Assembly: GCA_965205845.1 (NCBI GenBank)
Contig: CBDBIG010000005.1
Coordinates: 707,173-771,172, forward strand
Direction of reading: 5' to 3'
DNA from: CBDBIG01 sp965205845 [NCBI: bacterium]
GTDB lineage: Bacteria > SAR324
DNA length: 64,000 nt
Both the position numbers and the translations under genes were made by a program. Shown here in pieces: positions 37,002 through 46,210 of this stretch. The first letter of the stretch is position 1, and every line of letters begins with the position of its first letter. Under the pieces are notes generated by a model. It had not been told where the DNA came from, did no database searches, and was given only the letters and a program-made list of their open reading frames with translations.

Positions 37002-38123
37002 TTGATGCAGCGTGTGTCTTTTAAAGCTTGTAGGTCTCCATTGTTTTTCCTTGGCACTTTTCTCCGTTTTTTAAAAACGTTTTGCCCCAAACGTTGTCTT
37101 GTGGGGTTGTTTTGCGCCATTGCGCTATCTGGCGGGTGGGCGCATAATGCCCTTGCTCAGCAGGCATTTTCTGGCGATAAAACCCCCAGTGCCGGTACCA
37201 GTGCCAGTGCCACTGTGTGCTTGAGCCCCGCCGAATGTTTACAGCAATTGCGCTTTGCAGAAAGTGCTCTGTTGCGTCAACAGGCGGCCCAAGTCTTGGG
37301 AGAACGCGGTTCGACCACGGCCAATTCAGCCTTAATTATGGCGCTCCAAAACGATCCCAGTGAGTTTGTAAAAATTAAAGCCGTGCAAGCCTTGGGGCGT
37401 TTGCGGATGCCACGGAGCTTTGAACCTCTGGTAAACACCCTAAACCAGGCCAAAAGCGGTCGGTTACGCGTCGCAGCAGCCCTTGCGTTGGGGGAAGCAC
37501 AGATGGTCAAAGCCACGCTCCCCCTTCAAAACACCTTAAAAAAAGATGCCCATTGGCGCGTGCGTCGTGCTGCAGCATTCGCCTTAGGGCGCTTTAACCA
37601 AAGCCAGCATGTATCCACCCTGCTCACGGCACTCCAAAGCGAACCCCATCCGTTGGTACGTTTTCGGATTGCCACCGTCTTGCAAAAAATACCTTTCAGC
37701 CCGCAGCAAACCTTGGCTGCGGCACCCGTGCTAATTAAAGGGTTTGAAGCGGAAAAAAATATCCAGGTACGCTTGGCAATGATTGCTTTGCAAGGAACTA
37801 TAGGGGGCGATCAAATTCAGCAAGCACTGTTGGTTTTGTTAAGCGACAAACACGTGGAAGTGCGTGAAGCTGCTGTACGTGCATTGGGCGATATCCCAAA
37901 CAACCGTACAACCCAACGGCTTATACAAACCTTGCGTGATGATACCGACTTACGCATCCGCCAAGCCGCCTTGCGCGCACTTAGCAAGCACAAAACGGCC
38001 TTTGCTCAAGAGGCCATTGCTTACTATGCCAAACATACGAGGTTGAAAGACCTCCAAAATTTGGCAAAAGATCTTTTACAAAAAAGCACGCAAACAACCC
38101 CTTTGCCTGCAAAACGGCCCTAA
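37002..38123 (+). CDS. exported HEAT-repeat protein
   Basis: A 373-residue protein. After a basic N-terminus, LVGLFCAIALSGGWAHNALAQ forms a signal-peptide core with an ALA-QQ cleavage site, so export is predicted. The rest is built of about eight HEAT/PBS-lyase-type helical hairpins (for example SEFVKIKAVQALGRLRMPRS, HWRVRRAAAFALGRFNQSQH, HVEVREAAVRALGDIPNNR, DLRIRQAALRALSKHK). Such arrays are protein-binding scaffolds. No catalytic motif is seen. It follows pepP by 56 bp on the same strand and may be cotranscribed. Confidence 0.88.
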   Translation: MMQRVSFKACRSPLFFLGTFLRFLKTFCPKRCLVGLFCAIALSGGWAHNALAQQAFSGDKTPSAGTSASATVCLSPAECLQQLRFAESALLRQQAAQVLGERGSTTANSALIMALQNDPSEFVKIKAVQALGRLRMPRSFEPLVNTLNQAKSGRLRVAAALALGEAQMVKATLPLQNTLKKDAHWRVRRAAAFALGRFNQSQHVSTLLTALQSEPHPLVRFRIATVLQKIPFSPQQTLAAAPVLIKGFEAEKNIQVRLAMIALQGTIGGDQIQQALLVLLSDKHVEVREAAVRALGDIPNNRTTQRLIQTLRDDTDLRIRQAALRALSKHKTAFAQEAIAYYAKHTRLKDLQNLAKDLLQKSTQTTPLPAKRP

Positions 38124-38276
38124 AAGCCATTCCTATGAAGCCATGTGAAGCCTGTTTTTGCGATGCGTCGGGTTTTTTCACGCCATTGTTCAGTTTCAAA
38201 TTGAGACGCCTGTAACCCTTTTCACAACCCCTTTTCACAACAATAACATACCACTGTAACCTCGAGCCCTTGAATT

Positions 38277-39065
38277 ATGACTCAACAACATTTCACCGAA
38301 ACCTTGTGGAAAAGCAATCAGCCAGAACCCCGTACCATCACCCTGGTACGGCATGGTGAAACTTTTCAAAACCGCGAAGGTGTTGTGCAAGGGCAAGACC
38401 CGACCTGGGGGCGCCTAACTCCAGAAGGCATCCAACAAGCACAGTTGTTGGGTCAGCGCAGCCATACCGTTCCTTTTGATGCGGTATATTGTAGCCCGTT
38501 GGAGCGTGCCGTACTCACCATGGCTTTCATGCTGGCACCACGCCAAGGCAATCGTACCTTGCCTATTGTATTTGCCGATGCGCTAAAAGAGATTAACATG
38601 GGTGCGTTGCAGGGCCGTTCCCAAAAAGAGTGGAAGCAAGAGGCCAAAGGGCAAGATCCCATGGTATTTAAGGCCAAAAATGGCGGGGAAAATTGGCTGG
38701 ATGTCCAAAAACGGAGCAGCGGTTATTTTTGCAACACCATCTTAGCCTCTTCGTATCAGCGTATTTTGGTGGTAGCACATGGGGGGGTTAATCGCGGCAT
38801 TTTATCTTCACTGTTAGGCATGAGCATGGAAGAAAGCTGGCGCGGTGCAGGAGAAGGTTGCCCACAAGACAACACGTGCGTGAACGTTTTTAAAATCGAT
38901 TCTTTAGGCAAAGTGCAAGATATGGTGGTGAATGACACCAAACATTTAAAGCCAATCTCTCGAGGAGCCTTTGCGGGCCAGCGTTGGATTGTTCATGAGC
39001 GGTGCTTCGAACTTTTGGAGCAGCCAACCAAAACCGCTTTAACCAAAGAGTACAGCCCATTTTAA
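38277..39065 (+). CDS. histidine phosphatase family protein (phosphoglycerate mutase-like)
   Basis: A 262-residue branch-1 histidine phosphatase. It has the catalytic RHG motif in TLVRHGETFQNREGVVQGQD, an R in YCSPLERAVLTMAFML and the second catalytic His in LVVAHGGVNRGILSSLLG. Length and the extended C-terminal tail (residues 215-262) are more than cofactor-dependent PGM needs, and PGM motifs around the substrate are not conserved. A broad phosphatase role (as in GpmB/CobC/PhoE-type proteins) is more likely. The C-terminal tail is not recognised. Confidence 0.88.
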   Translation: MTQQHFTETLWKSNQPEPRTITLVRHGETFQNREGVVQGQDPTWGRLTPEGIQQAQLLGQRSHTVPFDAVYCSPLERAVLTMAFMLAPRQGNRTLPIVFADALKEINMGALQGRSQKEWKQEAKGQDPMVFKAKNGGENWLDVQKRSSGYFCNTILASSYQRILVVAHGGVNRGILSSLLGMSMEESWRGAGEGCPQDNTCVNVFKIDSLGKVQDMVVNDTKHLKPISRGAFAGQRWIVHERCFELLEQPTKTALTKEYSPF

Positions 39066-39186
39066 ATGGTTTATTAGCACGGTTTTATGCATATGCAAAG
39101 GGCACTGAAGGGCGCTGAAGGGCGCTGAGGTTGCGGTACAGGGTTTTAAGCTTTTTTCTCTTGACAAGCATTGATGTACCCGCTGA

Positions 39187-39290
39187 GGCGCATCTTGTGA
39201 CGCCATGGAAGGCTCGTCGAGTCGCATCTTATAAAGCCGGCGCATCTTGTGACGCCATGGAAGGCTCGTCGAGTCGCACCTTATGAAGCC
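39187..39290. repeat. 52-bp tandem duplication
   Basis: GGCGCATCTTGTGACGCCAT begins at 39187 and again at 39239, followed by the same GGAAGGCTCGTCGAGTCGCA. It lies between the histidine phosphatase and the CARDB-like gene, both of which end toward it. CTTGTGACGCC and related words also recur just before (39181), so it may have been longer. Confidence 0.9.
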
Positions 39291-39335
39291 ATGGAATTTT
39301 TAAGGATGGATCCACATGCTTATAGGCTAAGGGCG

Positions 39336-40742
39336 TTACCGTGGACGAATTTCTTGCACACGAGGGGGTACTTCGCGCGGTAAAGGGGTTTCATTGGGCG
39401 CAGCTCGCAGCGATTCTTGCCTGCTATTTGGCAAGGGTACTTGAGGCAAGGCAACCGAAAACGGGAGTGCAGGTGAGTATTCTAACAGGCCCGTTTTTTG
39501 ATCTCGGCCTACCACACGCCAGTACAGGGTATCGACCCCCGTTTTGCGCATGAGGGAATGGGCCATGCCAGGAAGTTCTCCCTCTAACGGAATAATTTCT
39601 TGGTCATTCACCCACAGGTCACCTTGAGGGAGTTGAAAACTGTTTTTTTTATCTAAAAAATCCTGATACGCAGAAATCTCAACCTTAAACTCTTTAAATA
39701 ACCGGCTTCGCCAACGAAATACAAACAAGCCTTGGGCTTCAAACACAAATCCCGTACGGGGGAACTCTTGCTCGATCAAGCTTAAACGCACGGGTCTAGA
39801 AGAGGTGGCAATGTTATTTTTGCGCCGCCTTTCGCGTAAAATGCGGCGTGGGTCTGCATGTAAGGTAATGACATAACGTCCCGTGGGCGTGTTTAAAGGC
39901 AAGAGCGCACTAAATTCAAGTTCTACTTTTTCTCCGGGGGCCAATGCCTCGACCTCGGTGCGAGATAAATTAGCCCTTCGCCTTGGGTTGCGCTCGTCGA
40001 CGTATTGCACTTCAATCTCAATGCTGCGTGCCAGGTCCCCCCCCACATTGCGCAATTCAGCACGCAGGCGCACGGGCTCGCCAATCAGGGTAAAAACAGG
40101 GGTGTGTAAGCTTTCCCATACCAAATCAACGGGGCTAAATTTGGGTGACGGCGCATTGGGGGCGAGGCGCAATGCCGCTGCGTTTCTTCCTGTAGCACTG
40201 GTTTGCGATCTAGAGGCAGCATTTTTTGGGTTTGCGCCTTTTCGCCCCTTTTTAGCCAGGCCTATTATCTCAAAAGGTTGCCGAAACACAGGCTTGCCAT
40301 GAAGCAAGGGGGTTTTATTTTGCGTATTCAATACCTCAACCCGCAAAGTATAGTGCCCCGGAACTTTGGGGGTGCCAAAGCGAAAAAACACCCGCTGGCG
40401 TTCACCCGCGCGCGTGGTGATGGTACGCCTTAAAGGTTTGTGAACAAAACGGCCATTGTGGTCTTCAAGGCGCACATCAACCAGTGCTGCAATGGGCGAT
40501 TGTGGATGGTCGTTGCGGAGGGTGATTTGGACCAACTGGTTTTTGCCAGGGTTTAGTTTGGGGTGGCTAATGGCGACCTGTTCCACATCTAACGTTGCCA
40601 AGGCTTGCCAGGGTGCGCACAGCCAGCCCACCAGCACCAAGCCTGCCACCTTGCAAAGGCCTTTGGTGGCATGCCCTGCAAGGTGCAAGCGGCAATGTGG
40701 GGGTTGTGGGGGGGGTGCGCAATGCGGTAAAGCCATGTGCAT
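39336..40742 (-). CDS. exported protein with CARDB-like domains
   Basis: A 468-residue protein with a hydrophobic signal core (KVAGLVLVGWLCAPWQALA before TLDVEQ), hence periplasmic or outer surface. Two immunoglobulin-like segments resemble CARDB/APHP adhesion folds: one at residues ~55-160 (KNQLVQITLRNDHPQSP...GHYTLRVEVLN) and one at ~210-320 (EPVRLRAELRNVGGDLARSIEIEVQYVDE...PTGRYVITLHADP). A C-terminal domain with WRSRLFKEFKVEISAY and many strands follows. The fold call is from pattern only; function is unknown. Confidence 0.75.
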   Translation of the reverse strand: MHMALPHCAPPPQPPHCRLHLAGHATKGLCKVAGLVLVGWLCAPWQALATLDVEQVAISHPKLNPGKNQLVQITLRNDHPQSPIAALVDVRLEDHNGRFVHKPLRRTITTRAGERQRVFFRFGTPKVPGHYTLRVEVLNTQNKTPLLHGKPVFRQPFEIIGLAKKGRKGANPKNAASRSQTSATGRNAAALRLAPNAPSPKFSPVDLVWESLHTPVFTLIGEPVRLRAELRNVGGDLARSIEIEVQYVDERNPRRRANLSRTEVEALAPGEKVELEFSALLPLNTPTGRYVITLHADPRRILRERRRKNNIATSSRPVRLSLIEQEFPRTGFVFEAQGLFVFRWRSRLFKEFKVEISAYQDFLDKKNSFQLPQGDLWVNDQEIIPLEGELPGMAHSLMRKTGVDTLYWRVVGRDQKTGLLEYSPALPFSVALPQVPLPNSRQESLRAAPNETPLPREVPPRVQEIRPR

Positions 40743-40909
40743 GCTCTTTTGTTTAAGTTTGGTTTAGCCAATGGTCAAAAACCATCACAAAAGGGCTAAC
40801 ATGCAAACTTCGTCCCCTTAGGGACTATTACAACAATAAAGCCCTCAAAAAAACACGGTGCTTGGGTGCTAAAAGGCGTTTTGTCGTTTGAAACCCTTTT
40901 TTTCCGGCC

Positions 40910-43051
40910 CTAGCAGCCTTTGTATTTTTTGCGGGTACATTCACGGGCAAGCTCCTGTGCCTTTGCAATTTGGGTCGGGGTCATTTTTTTCGCAACAATA
41001 TCCCTTAACTCTGCACCCTGCGCCATCCCATTCGCTGTAGCGAGGTTGGCCCACATGTGGGCATAAACCCTATCTTGGATGACACCTTCCCCTTTGTCGT
41101 ACGCCACACCTAGATTGAACTGGGCAGAGGCATGTCCCTGCTCAGCAGCAAGGCGAAACCACTTGACTGCTGCCTTATAATCCTTTGGAACACCTTCTCC
41201 TCCGGCGTACATCATACCCAGCTTGAACTGGGCAGCGGCATCCCCCTGCCCAGCAGCAAGGCGAAACCACTTGACTGCTGCCTTATCATCCTTTGGAACA
41301 CCTTCCCCTGTGGCGTACATCAAACCCAGATTGAACTGGGCTTCGGCATGTCCCTGCCCAGCAGCAAGCTTATACCACTTGAATGCCGCCTTATCATCCT
41401 GTGGAACACCTTCCCCTTTGTCGTACAACACACCCAGATTGTACTGGGCAGAGGCATGTCCCTGCTCAGCAGCAAGGCGAAACCACTTGACTGCTGCCTT
41501 ATCATCCTTTGGAACACCTTCCCCTTTGTCGTACAACACACCCAGCTTGAACTGGGCAGCGGCATCCCCCTGCTCAGCAGCAAGGCGAAACCACTTGACT
41601 GCTGCCTTATAATCCTTTGGAACACCTTCCCCTTTGTCGTACATCAAACCCAGATTGAACTGGGCAGAGGCATGTCCACCCTCAGCAGCAAGCTTATACC
41701 ACTTGACTGCTGCCTTATAATCCTTTGGAACACCTTCCCCTTTGTCGTACAACACACCCAGATTGTACTGGGCAGCGGCATGTCCCTGCTCAGCAGCAAG
41801 GCGAAACCACTTGACTGCTGCCTTATCATCCTTTGGAACACCTTCCCCTTTTTTGTACGCCACACCCAGACAGATCTGGGCATCGGCATGTCCCTGCTCA
41901 GCAGCAAGGCGAAACCACTTGACTGCTGCCTTATCATCCTTTGGAACACCTTCCCCTTTGTCGTACGCCACACCCAGATTGAACTGGGCATCGGCATGTC
42001 CCTGCCCAGCAGCAAGGCGAAACCACTTGAATGCTGCCTTATCATCCTTTGGAACACCTTCCCCTTTGTCGTACATCACACCCAGATTGAACTGGGCATC
42101 GGCATGTCCCTGCCCAGCAGCAAGGCGAAACCACTTGAATGCTGCCTTATCATCCTTTGGAACACCTTCTCCTGTGGCGTAGTACATCACACCCAGATTG
42201 AACTGGGCATCGGCATGTCCACCCTCAGCAGCAAGGCGAAACCACTTGAATGCTGCCTTATCATCCTTTGGAACACCTTCCCCTTTGTCGTACATCAAAC
42301 CCAGACAGAGCTGGGCTTCGGCATGTCCCTGCTCAGCAGCAAGGCACAACCACTTGACTGCTGCCTTATCATCCTTTGGAACACCTTCCCCTTTGTCGTA
42401 CAACACACCCAGATTGTACTGGGCAGAGGCATGTCCCTGCTCAGCAGCAAGGCACAACCACTTGACTGCTGCCTTATCATCCTTTGGCACACCTTCTCCT
42501 TTGGCGTACATCAAACCCAGATTGCACTGGGCTTCGGCATTCCCCTGCTCAGCAGCAAGGCGAAACCACTTGACTGCTGCCTTATCATCCTTTGGAACAC
42601 CTTCCCCTTTGTCGTACAACACACCCAGATTGTACTGGGCTTTGGCATGTCCACCCTCAGCAGCAAGCTTATACCACTTGACTGCTGCCTTATCATCCTT
42701 TGGAACACCTTCTCCTGTGGCGCACATCAAACCCAGCTTGAGGCGAAACCACTTGAATGCTGCCTTATCACCCTTTGGAACACCTTCTCCTGTGGCGTAC
42801 ATCACACCCAGATTGAACTGGGCAGAGGCATGTCCACCCTCAGCAGCAAGCTTATACCACTTGACTGCTGCCTTATCATCCTTTGGAACACCTTCCCCTT
42901 TGTCGTACAACACACCCAGAAAGAACTGGGCATCGGCATCCCCTTTTTTTGCGAGGGGTTTGAATTCCTTTAAGGCGGCGGCGTAGTCACCTCGCTTGTA
43001 GGCAGCCGCCCCTTTTTTGAAGGATGGTGGTGAGGGTGTTTTCATCTGCAA
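40910..43051 (-). CDS. Sel1-like repeat protein with 18 near-identical repeats
   Basis: A 713-residue protein made almost entirely of 36-residue Sel1-like repeats with the frame GHAxAQxNLGxxYxxGEGVPKDDKAAxKWxxLAAE. I count 18; the third lacks its first ~10 residues. An N-terminal hairpin (KKGAAAYKRGDYAAALKEFKPLAKKGD) caps the solenoid and a basic tail (AKELARECTRKKYKGC-like) closes it. No signal peptide is apparent, so it may be cytosolic. The DNA repeat is 108 bp and strongly conserved at third positions, implying recent duplication or gene conversion. Sel1 proteins mediate protein-protein contacts in signalling and stress; a specific role is unknown. Confidence 0.95.
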   Translation of the reverse strand: MQMKTPSPPSFKKGAAAYKRGDYAAALKEFKPLAKKGDADAQFFLGVLYDKGEGVPKDDKAAVKWYKLAAEGGHASAQFNLGVMYATGEGVPKGDKAAFKWFRLKLGLMCATGEGVPKDDKAAVKWYKLAAEGGHAKAQYNLGVLYDKGEGVPKDDKAAVKWFRLAAEQGNAEAQCNLGLMYAKGEGVPKDDKAAVKWLCLAAEQGHASAQYNLGVLYDKGEGVPKDDKAAVKWLCLAAEQGHAEAQLCLGLMYDKGEGVPKDDKAAFKWFRLAAEGGHADAQFNLGVMYYATGEGVPKDDKAAFKWFRLAAGQGHADAQFNLGVMYDKGEGVPKDDKAAFKWFRLAAGQGHADAQFNLGVAYDKGEGVPKDDKAAVKWFRLAAEQGHADAQICLGVAYKKGEGVPKDDKAAVKWFRLAAEQGHAAAQYNLGVLYDKGEGVPKDYKAAVKWYKLAAEGGHASAQFNLGLMYDKGEGVPKDYKAAVKWFRLAAEQGDAAAQFKLGVLYDKGEGVPKDDKAAVKWFRLAAEQGHASAQYNLGVLYDKGEGVPQDDKAAFKWYKLAAGQGHAEAQFNLGLMYATGEGVPKDDKAAVKWFRLAAGQGDAAAQFKLGMMYAGGEGVPKDYKAAVKWFRLAAEQGHASAQFNLGVAYDKGEGVIQDRVYAHMWANLATANGMAQGAELRDIVAKKMTPTQIAKAQELARECTRKKYKGC

Positions 43052-43228
43052 AGCCTTTCATGCACGGTGAGAAGGGGGGTTAGGGGTTGATGCTTCTAAA
43101 AAAATGCAATGGTGAAGGGCAAGCCAAAAAATGATTGAACACGCCAATGTAATTGACCTGCCATATGCCTTATAACATTGACGCTAAAAGGTTTACAACA
43201 ATGGCGATTAAGGGGTTAAACCCAGAGC

Positions 43229-43843
43229 CTATTGCATGGGTGAAAAAGCACTGGGAAGCATAATTTTGTTGGCTTGGCTCACCAACGATGCTGCATTTCC
43301 CGGTGGCCAAAGGCCTTCATCAATGGCTTTTTGGCGTGTCTCGGCACGATGATTTAAATCGCGATAAGCCCAGATATGAATAAATTTATTTAATTCACCA
43401 ATGTCGGTGTACATCGCACTGACGCAAGGAGAAAGGGCGTGACGCGGAGGCATTTTACGCTCCCATTTTTCCATAATGGCGGGCATTTTTGCTGCCTTGG
43501 TGACGTAGTAGCGCATTTCGTAAATAGGTCCGTGTTGCCCTGGTTTCCATTGCTCGACAAAGGGAAATGGGGTGAAAATCTCCGATTCCATGCGCATTAA
43601 ATAAGGGGCAATGGGTGGGGGCCAACCGCCATCATCCATCGCATCTTTGCGGATACGCGTACGCGCATCGGTGCTTTCGTAGGGCCATACATGAATAATT
43701 TGATTTAGGGGGCCGATTTCGGTACAGAAAAAGCCAGCCAGTTTGGAATATTTTTCGCGCACAGGGTAACATTCGCCAAAGCGTTTTACCACCTCGGGAA
43801 GCGAGCCTGGCTCGAGATCATAGGTGCGTACTTCGTAAATCAT
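43229..43843 (-). CDS. NIPSNAP-family protein
   Basis: A 204-residue protein with two ferredoxin-like NIPSNAP modules. The first starts MIYEVRTYDLEPGSLPEVVKRFGE and has IIHVWPYESTDARTRIR; the second has IYEMRYYVTKAAKMPAIMEKW and FIHIWAYRDLNHRAETR. I chose the ATG at 43841-43843: it has a GGAG Shine-Dalgarno 7 nt upstream and starts exactly at the domain. The longer open frame to 44005 begins with a low-complexity basic stretch. NIPSNAP proteins have no agreed enzyme activity. It is divergent from the amidase, a pairing worth noting. Confidence 0.9.
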   Translation of the reverse strand: MIYEVRTYDLEPGSLPEVVKRFGECYPVREKYSKLAGFFCTEIGPLNQIIHVWPYESTDARTRIRKDAMDDGGWPPPIAPYLMRMESEIFTPFPFVEQWKPGQHGPIYEMRYYVTKAAKMPAIMEKWERKMPPRHALSPCVSAMYTDIGELNKFIHIWAYRDLNHRAETRQKAIDEGLWPPGNAASLVSQANKIMLPSAFSPMQ

Positions 43844-44243
43844 GGGTATCTCCAAGGTTTCCTTTTTTATTTTTCGTGTTAGGGTTCGTTTAAACCGTCC
43901 TTTTAACCCGCGGCTGACCTCACCACCTTGCCCGCGTAATGCAGCCGCATAAGCGTATGGTGTGGTTCGGCTGGCGTTGGTCACGGATGATGGCAAAATG
44001 CTCATGCATCAACAGCCGCATAGGGCTTGCTGCAGCGCAAATTGAAGGAAGATTGCAACCTATCAATGGTTGGTAATACTTTTATTACAAGGCTAAAAAA
44101 TAGGCAAGGGGGGTGCAAGCAAGATACACGAGCGGACGAGCAGGGGGTTAGGTTATGGAAAAAAACATGATCGCATCAGATAGGCAGAGGATTACAGTGG
44201 ATGAGCAATCGACAGAAAAGCAAAATTTTAAGGAGGATAACCC
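43844..44243. promoter_or_regulatory. divergent NIPSNAP/amidase intergenic region
   Basis: 400 bp between two outward-facing starts must hold both promoters. The only strong signal I see is AAGGAGGATAAC (44230-44241), a near-perfect ribosome binding site just before the amidase ATG. Confidence 0.5.
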
Positions 44244-45668
44244 ATGGCAGCAAATGATCTATGTTTTACCCCAGCAACCCAGTTGGTGGAGCGGATGAAG
44301 GCTAAAGAAGTATCTGCAGTCGAGGTGATGGAAGCCCATTTGGCACAAATTGAGCGTTGCAACCCCGAAATTAACGCGGTTGTAACCCAAATTCCCCGTG
44401 AAAAAGCCATGGCCTTGGCCCGACAAGCGGATGATACTTTGGCCAAGGGGCAAGATTTGGGACCTTTGCACGGCTTGCCTGTTGCCCACAAAGATTTGGT
44501 GCCTACCAAGGGCATTCGGACCACTTACGGTTCCCCTTTGCATAAAAATCTTGTTCCAACGGAAAATGCTCTCTTGGTCGATAGGTTGCAAGGGGCGGGT
44601 GCACTGACGATAGGCAAGACCAACACGCCAGAGTTTGGAGCAGGTGCACAGACTTTTAACAAGGTGTTTGGGGCCACCAAAAACCCCTATAACCTCAACA
44701 AAACCTGCGGTGGCAGCAGTGGGGGTGCTGCAGCCTCCTTGGCAGCAGGTATGCTGCCTTTGGCCGATGGCAGTGATACAGGGGGTTCGTTACGCAACCC
44801 TGCCAGCTTTTGCAATGTAATCGGTTTTCGTGTATCCCCTGGGCGTTGCCCAGCCTACCCCAGCCCTTTGGGTTGGTGGGGTATTTCGACCGAAGGTCCA
44901 ATGGCACGCACTGTTGAAGATTGTGCGTTGATGCTAAGTGTCATGGCTGGTCCTGATGTGCGCTCGCCCATTGCCATTCAAGAAAAGGGAGACGTTTTCA
45001 GACGCCCATTAGGGCGCGATTTTAAAGGTGTGCGTGGGGCATGGGCACCCGATTTTGGTGGCAAACTGGTAATGGAGAAGCGGGTGCGTGATGTGCTGGA
45101 GGGCCAACGGGGTGTATTTAAGGATTTGGGTTTGGAACTTGATGATGCTGCCCCTGATTTTTCTGATGCCGATGAAATTTTTCAGGCGTGGCGCGCATGG
45201 CGCTTTGAACTGCGCTTTGGCCCCTTGCTTGAAAAACAACGTGATCAATTTAAAGACACGATTATTTGGAATACCGAAAAGGGCATGAAGCTCACGGGCC
45301 CTGAGTTAGGCAGGGCAGAAATGAAGCGGACGTTGCTCTACCATCAAATGTGCAAATTTTTAGAAAAGCGTGAATTTTTTATCTGTACAACCAATCAAGT
45401 GGCCGCGTTTGATGTGAACCAGCCCTACGTGACAGAAATCGACGGACAGCAGATGGAGACCTATATTGACTGGATGCGTAGTTGTTGGTGGTTGACCATT
45501 ACAGGGTTACCCGCCATCAGCATTCCTTGCGGGTTTACGCCCGAAGGTCTCCCCGTGGGGATCCAAATTGTGGGGCGGCATCAGTCGGAGTTTTCCGTTT
45601 TGCAGTTGGCTTACGCTTTTGAGCAAGCCACCAAAACGTGGATGCGCCGCCCTGAAGGCGCTGCTTAA
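44244..45668 (+). CDS. amidase-signature family amidohydrolase
   Basis: A 474-residue amidase with the Ser-cisSer-Lys triad: Lys83 in VAHKDL, the cis-Ser of TCGGSSGGAAASLAAG (158/159) and nucleophile Ser182 in GSDTGGSLRNPAS. The C-terminal block [29 protein letters not shown] is typical. Family members hydrolyse amides of many kinds, and GatA is a close relative. This one has the shape of a stand-alone amidase rather than GatA: it is not linked with gatB or gatC and lies by NIPSNAP. Its last 149 bp are duplicated downstream. The strong RBS predicts high expression. Confidence 0.9.
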   Translation: MAANDLCFTPATQLVERMKAKEVSAVEVMEAHLAQIERCNPEINAVVTQIPREKAMALARQADDTLAKGQDLGPLHGLPVAHKDLVPTKGIRTTYGSPLHKNLVPTENALLVDRLQGAGALTIGKTNTPEFGAGAQTFNKVFGATKNPYNLNKTCGGSSGGAAASLAAGMLPLADGSDTGGSLRNPASFCNVIGFRVSPGRCPAYPSPLGWWGISTEGPMARTVEDCALMLSVMAGPDVRSPIAIQEKGDVFRRPLGRDFKGVRGAWAPDFGGKLVMEKRVRDVLEGQRGVFKDLGLELDDAAPDFSDADEIFQAWRAWRFELRFGPLLEKQRDQFKDTIIWNTEKGMKLTGPELGRAEMKRTLLYHQMCKFLEKREFFICTTNQVAAFDVNQPYVTEIDGQQMETYIDWMRSCWWLTITGLPAISIPCGFTPEGLPVGIQIVGRHQSEFSVLQLAYAFEQATKTWMRRPEGAA

Positions 45669-45845
45669 AGCATTATTCCTTGCGGGTTTACGCCCGGGTT
45701 GACGCCCGAAGGTCTCCCCGTGGGGATCCAAATTGTGGGGCGGCATCAGTCGGAGTTTTCCGTTTTGCAGTTGGCTTACGCTTTTGAGCAAGCCACCAAA
45801 ACGTGGATGCGCCGCCCTGAAGGCGCTGCTTAAAGCATTATTCCT
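45523..45845. repeat. 165-bp tandem duplication of the amidase 3' end
   Basis: The terminal coding segment beginning CATTCCTTGCGGGTTTACGC is repeated directly after the stop. For example, CCGAAGGTCTCCCCGTGGGG is at 45541 and 45706. The copies are near identical, apart from a small inserted GGTTGACGCC at the junction. The second copy again ends in the amidase stop codon but has no start of its own. Confidence 0.95.
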
Positions 45846-46210
45846 TTTTAAGGGCCTCGTAGGCTTGTTCAAAGCTTTTTAGGGGTTTTTGAAGCTTGCA
45901 TGGCGGGGCTTTTTTTTTGAGTAGCCAAAGTTTTTGGCCTGGCGGGCAAAAGACATTTTGTGCAGGCAGTAAAATCGCTGGTCACGCTGGATGTCGGTCA
46001 TGGTTTGGGTTTTTTTGGAGGGTATTTTAACACCTCTCGAGTAAGTAGCCCCCCATTCCAAACCCTGCAAAAACGCCTCCTTGTGGTGCTTGTGCCACCC
46101 GGAATAGGTTCATCAATTCGCCATTGATGTCGTTCAAGCAATTCACATTTTACGGGTTTTTGTCGCGCAGAAAACACCCGGGATGCCCGCCAAAGGCTTA
46201 TAAAGAAAGA
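45846..46210 (-). pseudogene. decayed D12-class DNA adenine methyltransferase (Dam), copy 2
   Basis: Read leftwards, shifted frames give NDINGELMNLFRVAQ (the conserved Dam motif, about 46130-46085), then QGLEWGATYSREVLK and MTDIQRDQRFYCLHKMSF. AKNFGYSKKKPRH follows, and LQKPLKSFEQAYEALKK after another shift. The order and words match the copy at 13.2-13.57 kb, which carries the later YDAKNTPFYC part. Both copies miss the catalytic DPPY. Several frameshifts make it inactive. Phage D12 Dam enzymes methylate adenine in short motifs, so these are probably prophage relics. Confidence 0.75.

Noticed and set aside
41132-42973. 613-residue open frame antisense to the Sel1 gene
   Set aside because: It is the mirror of a repetitive 108-bp coding unit: the repeat lacks stops on that strand. 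It encodes a periodic Cys/Ser/Pro sequence with no signal or domain.
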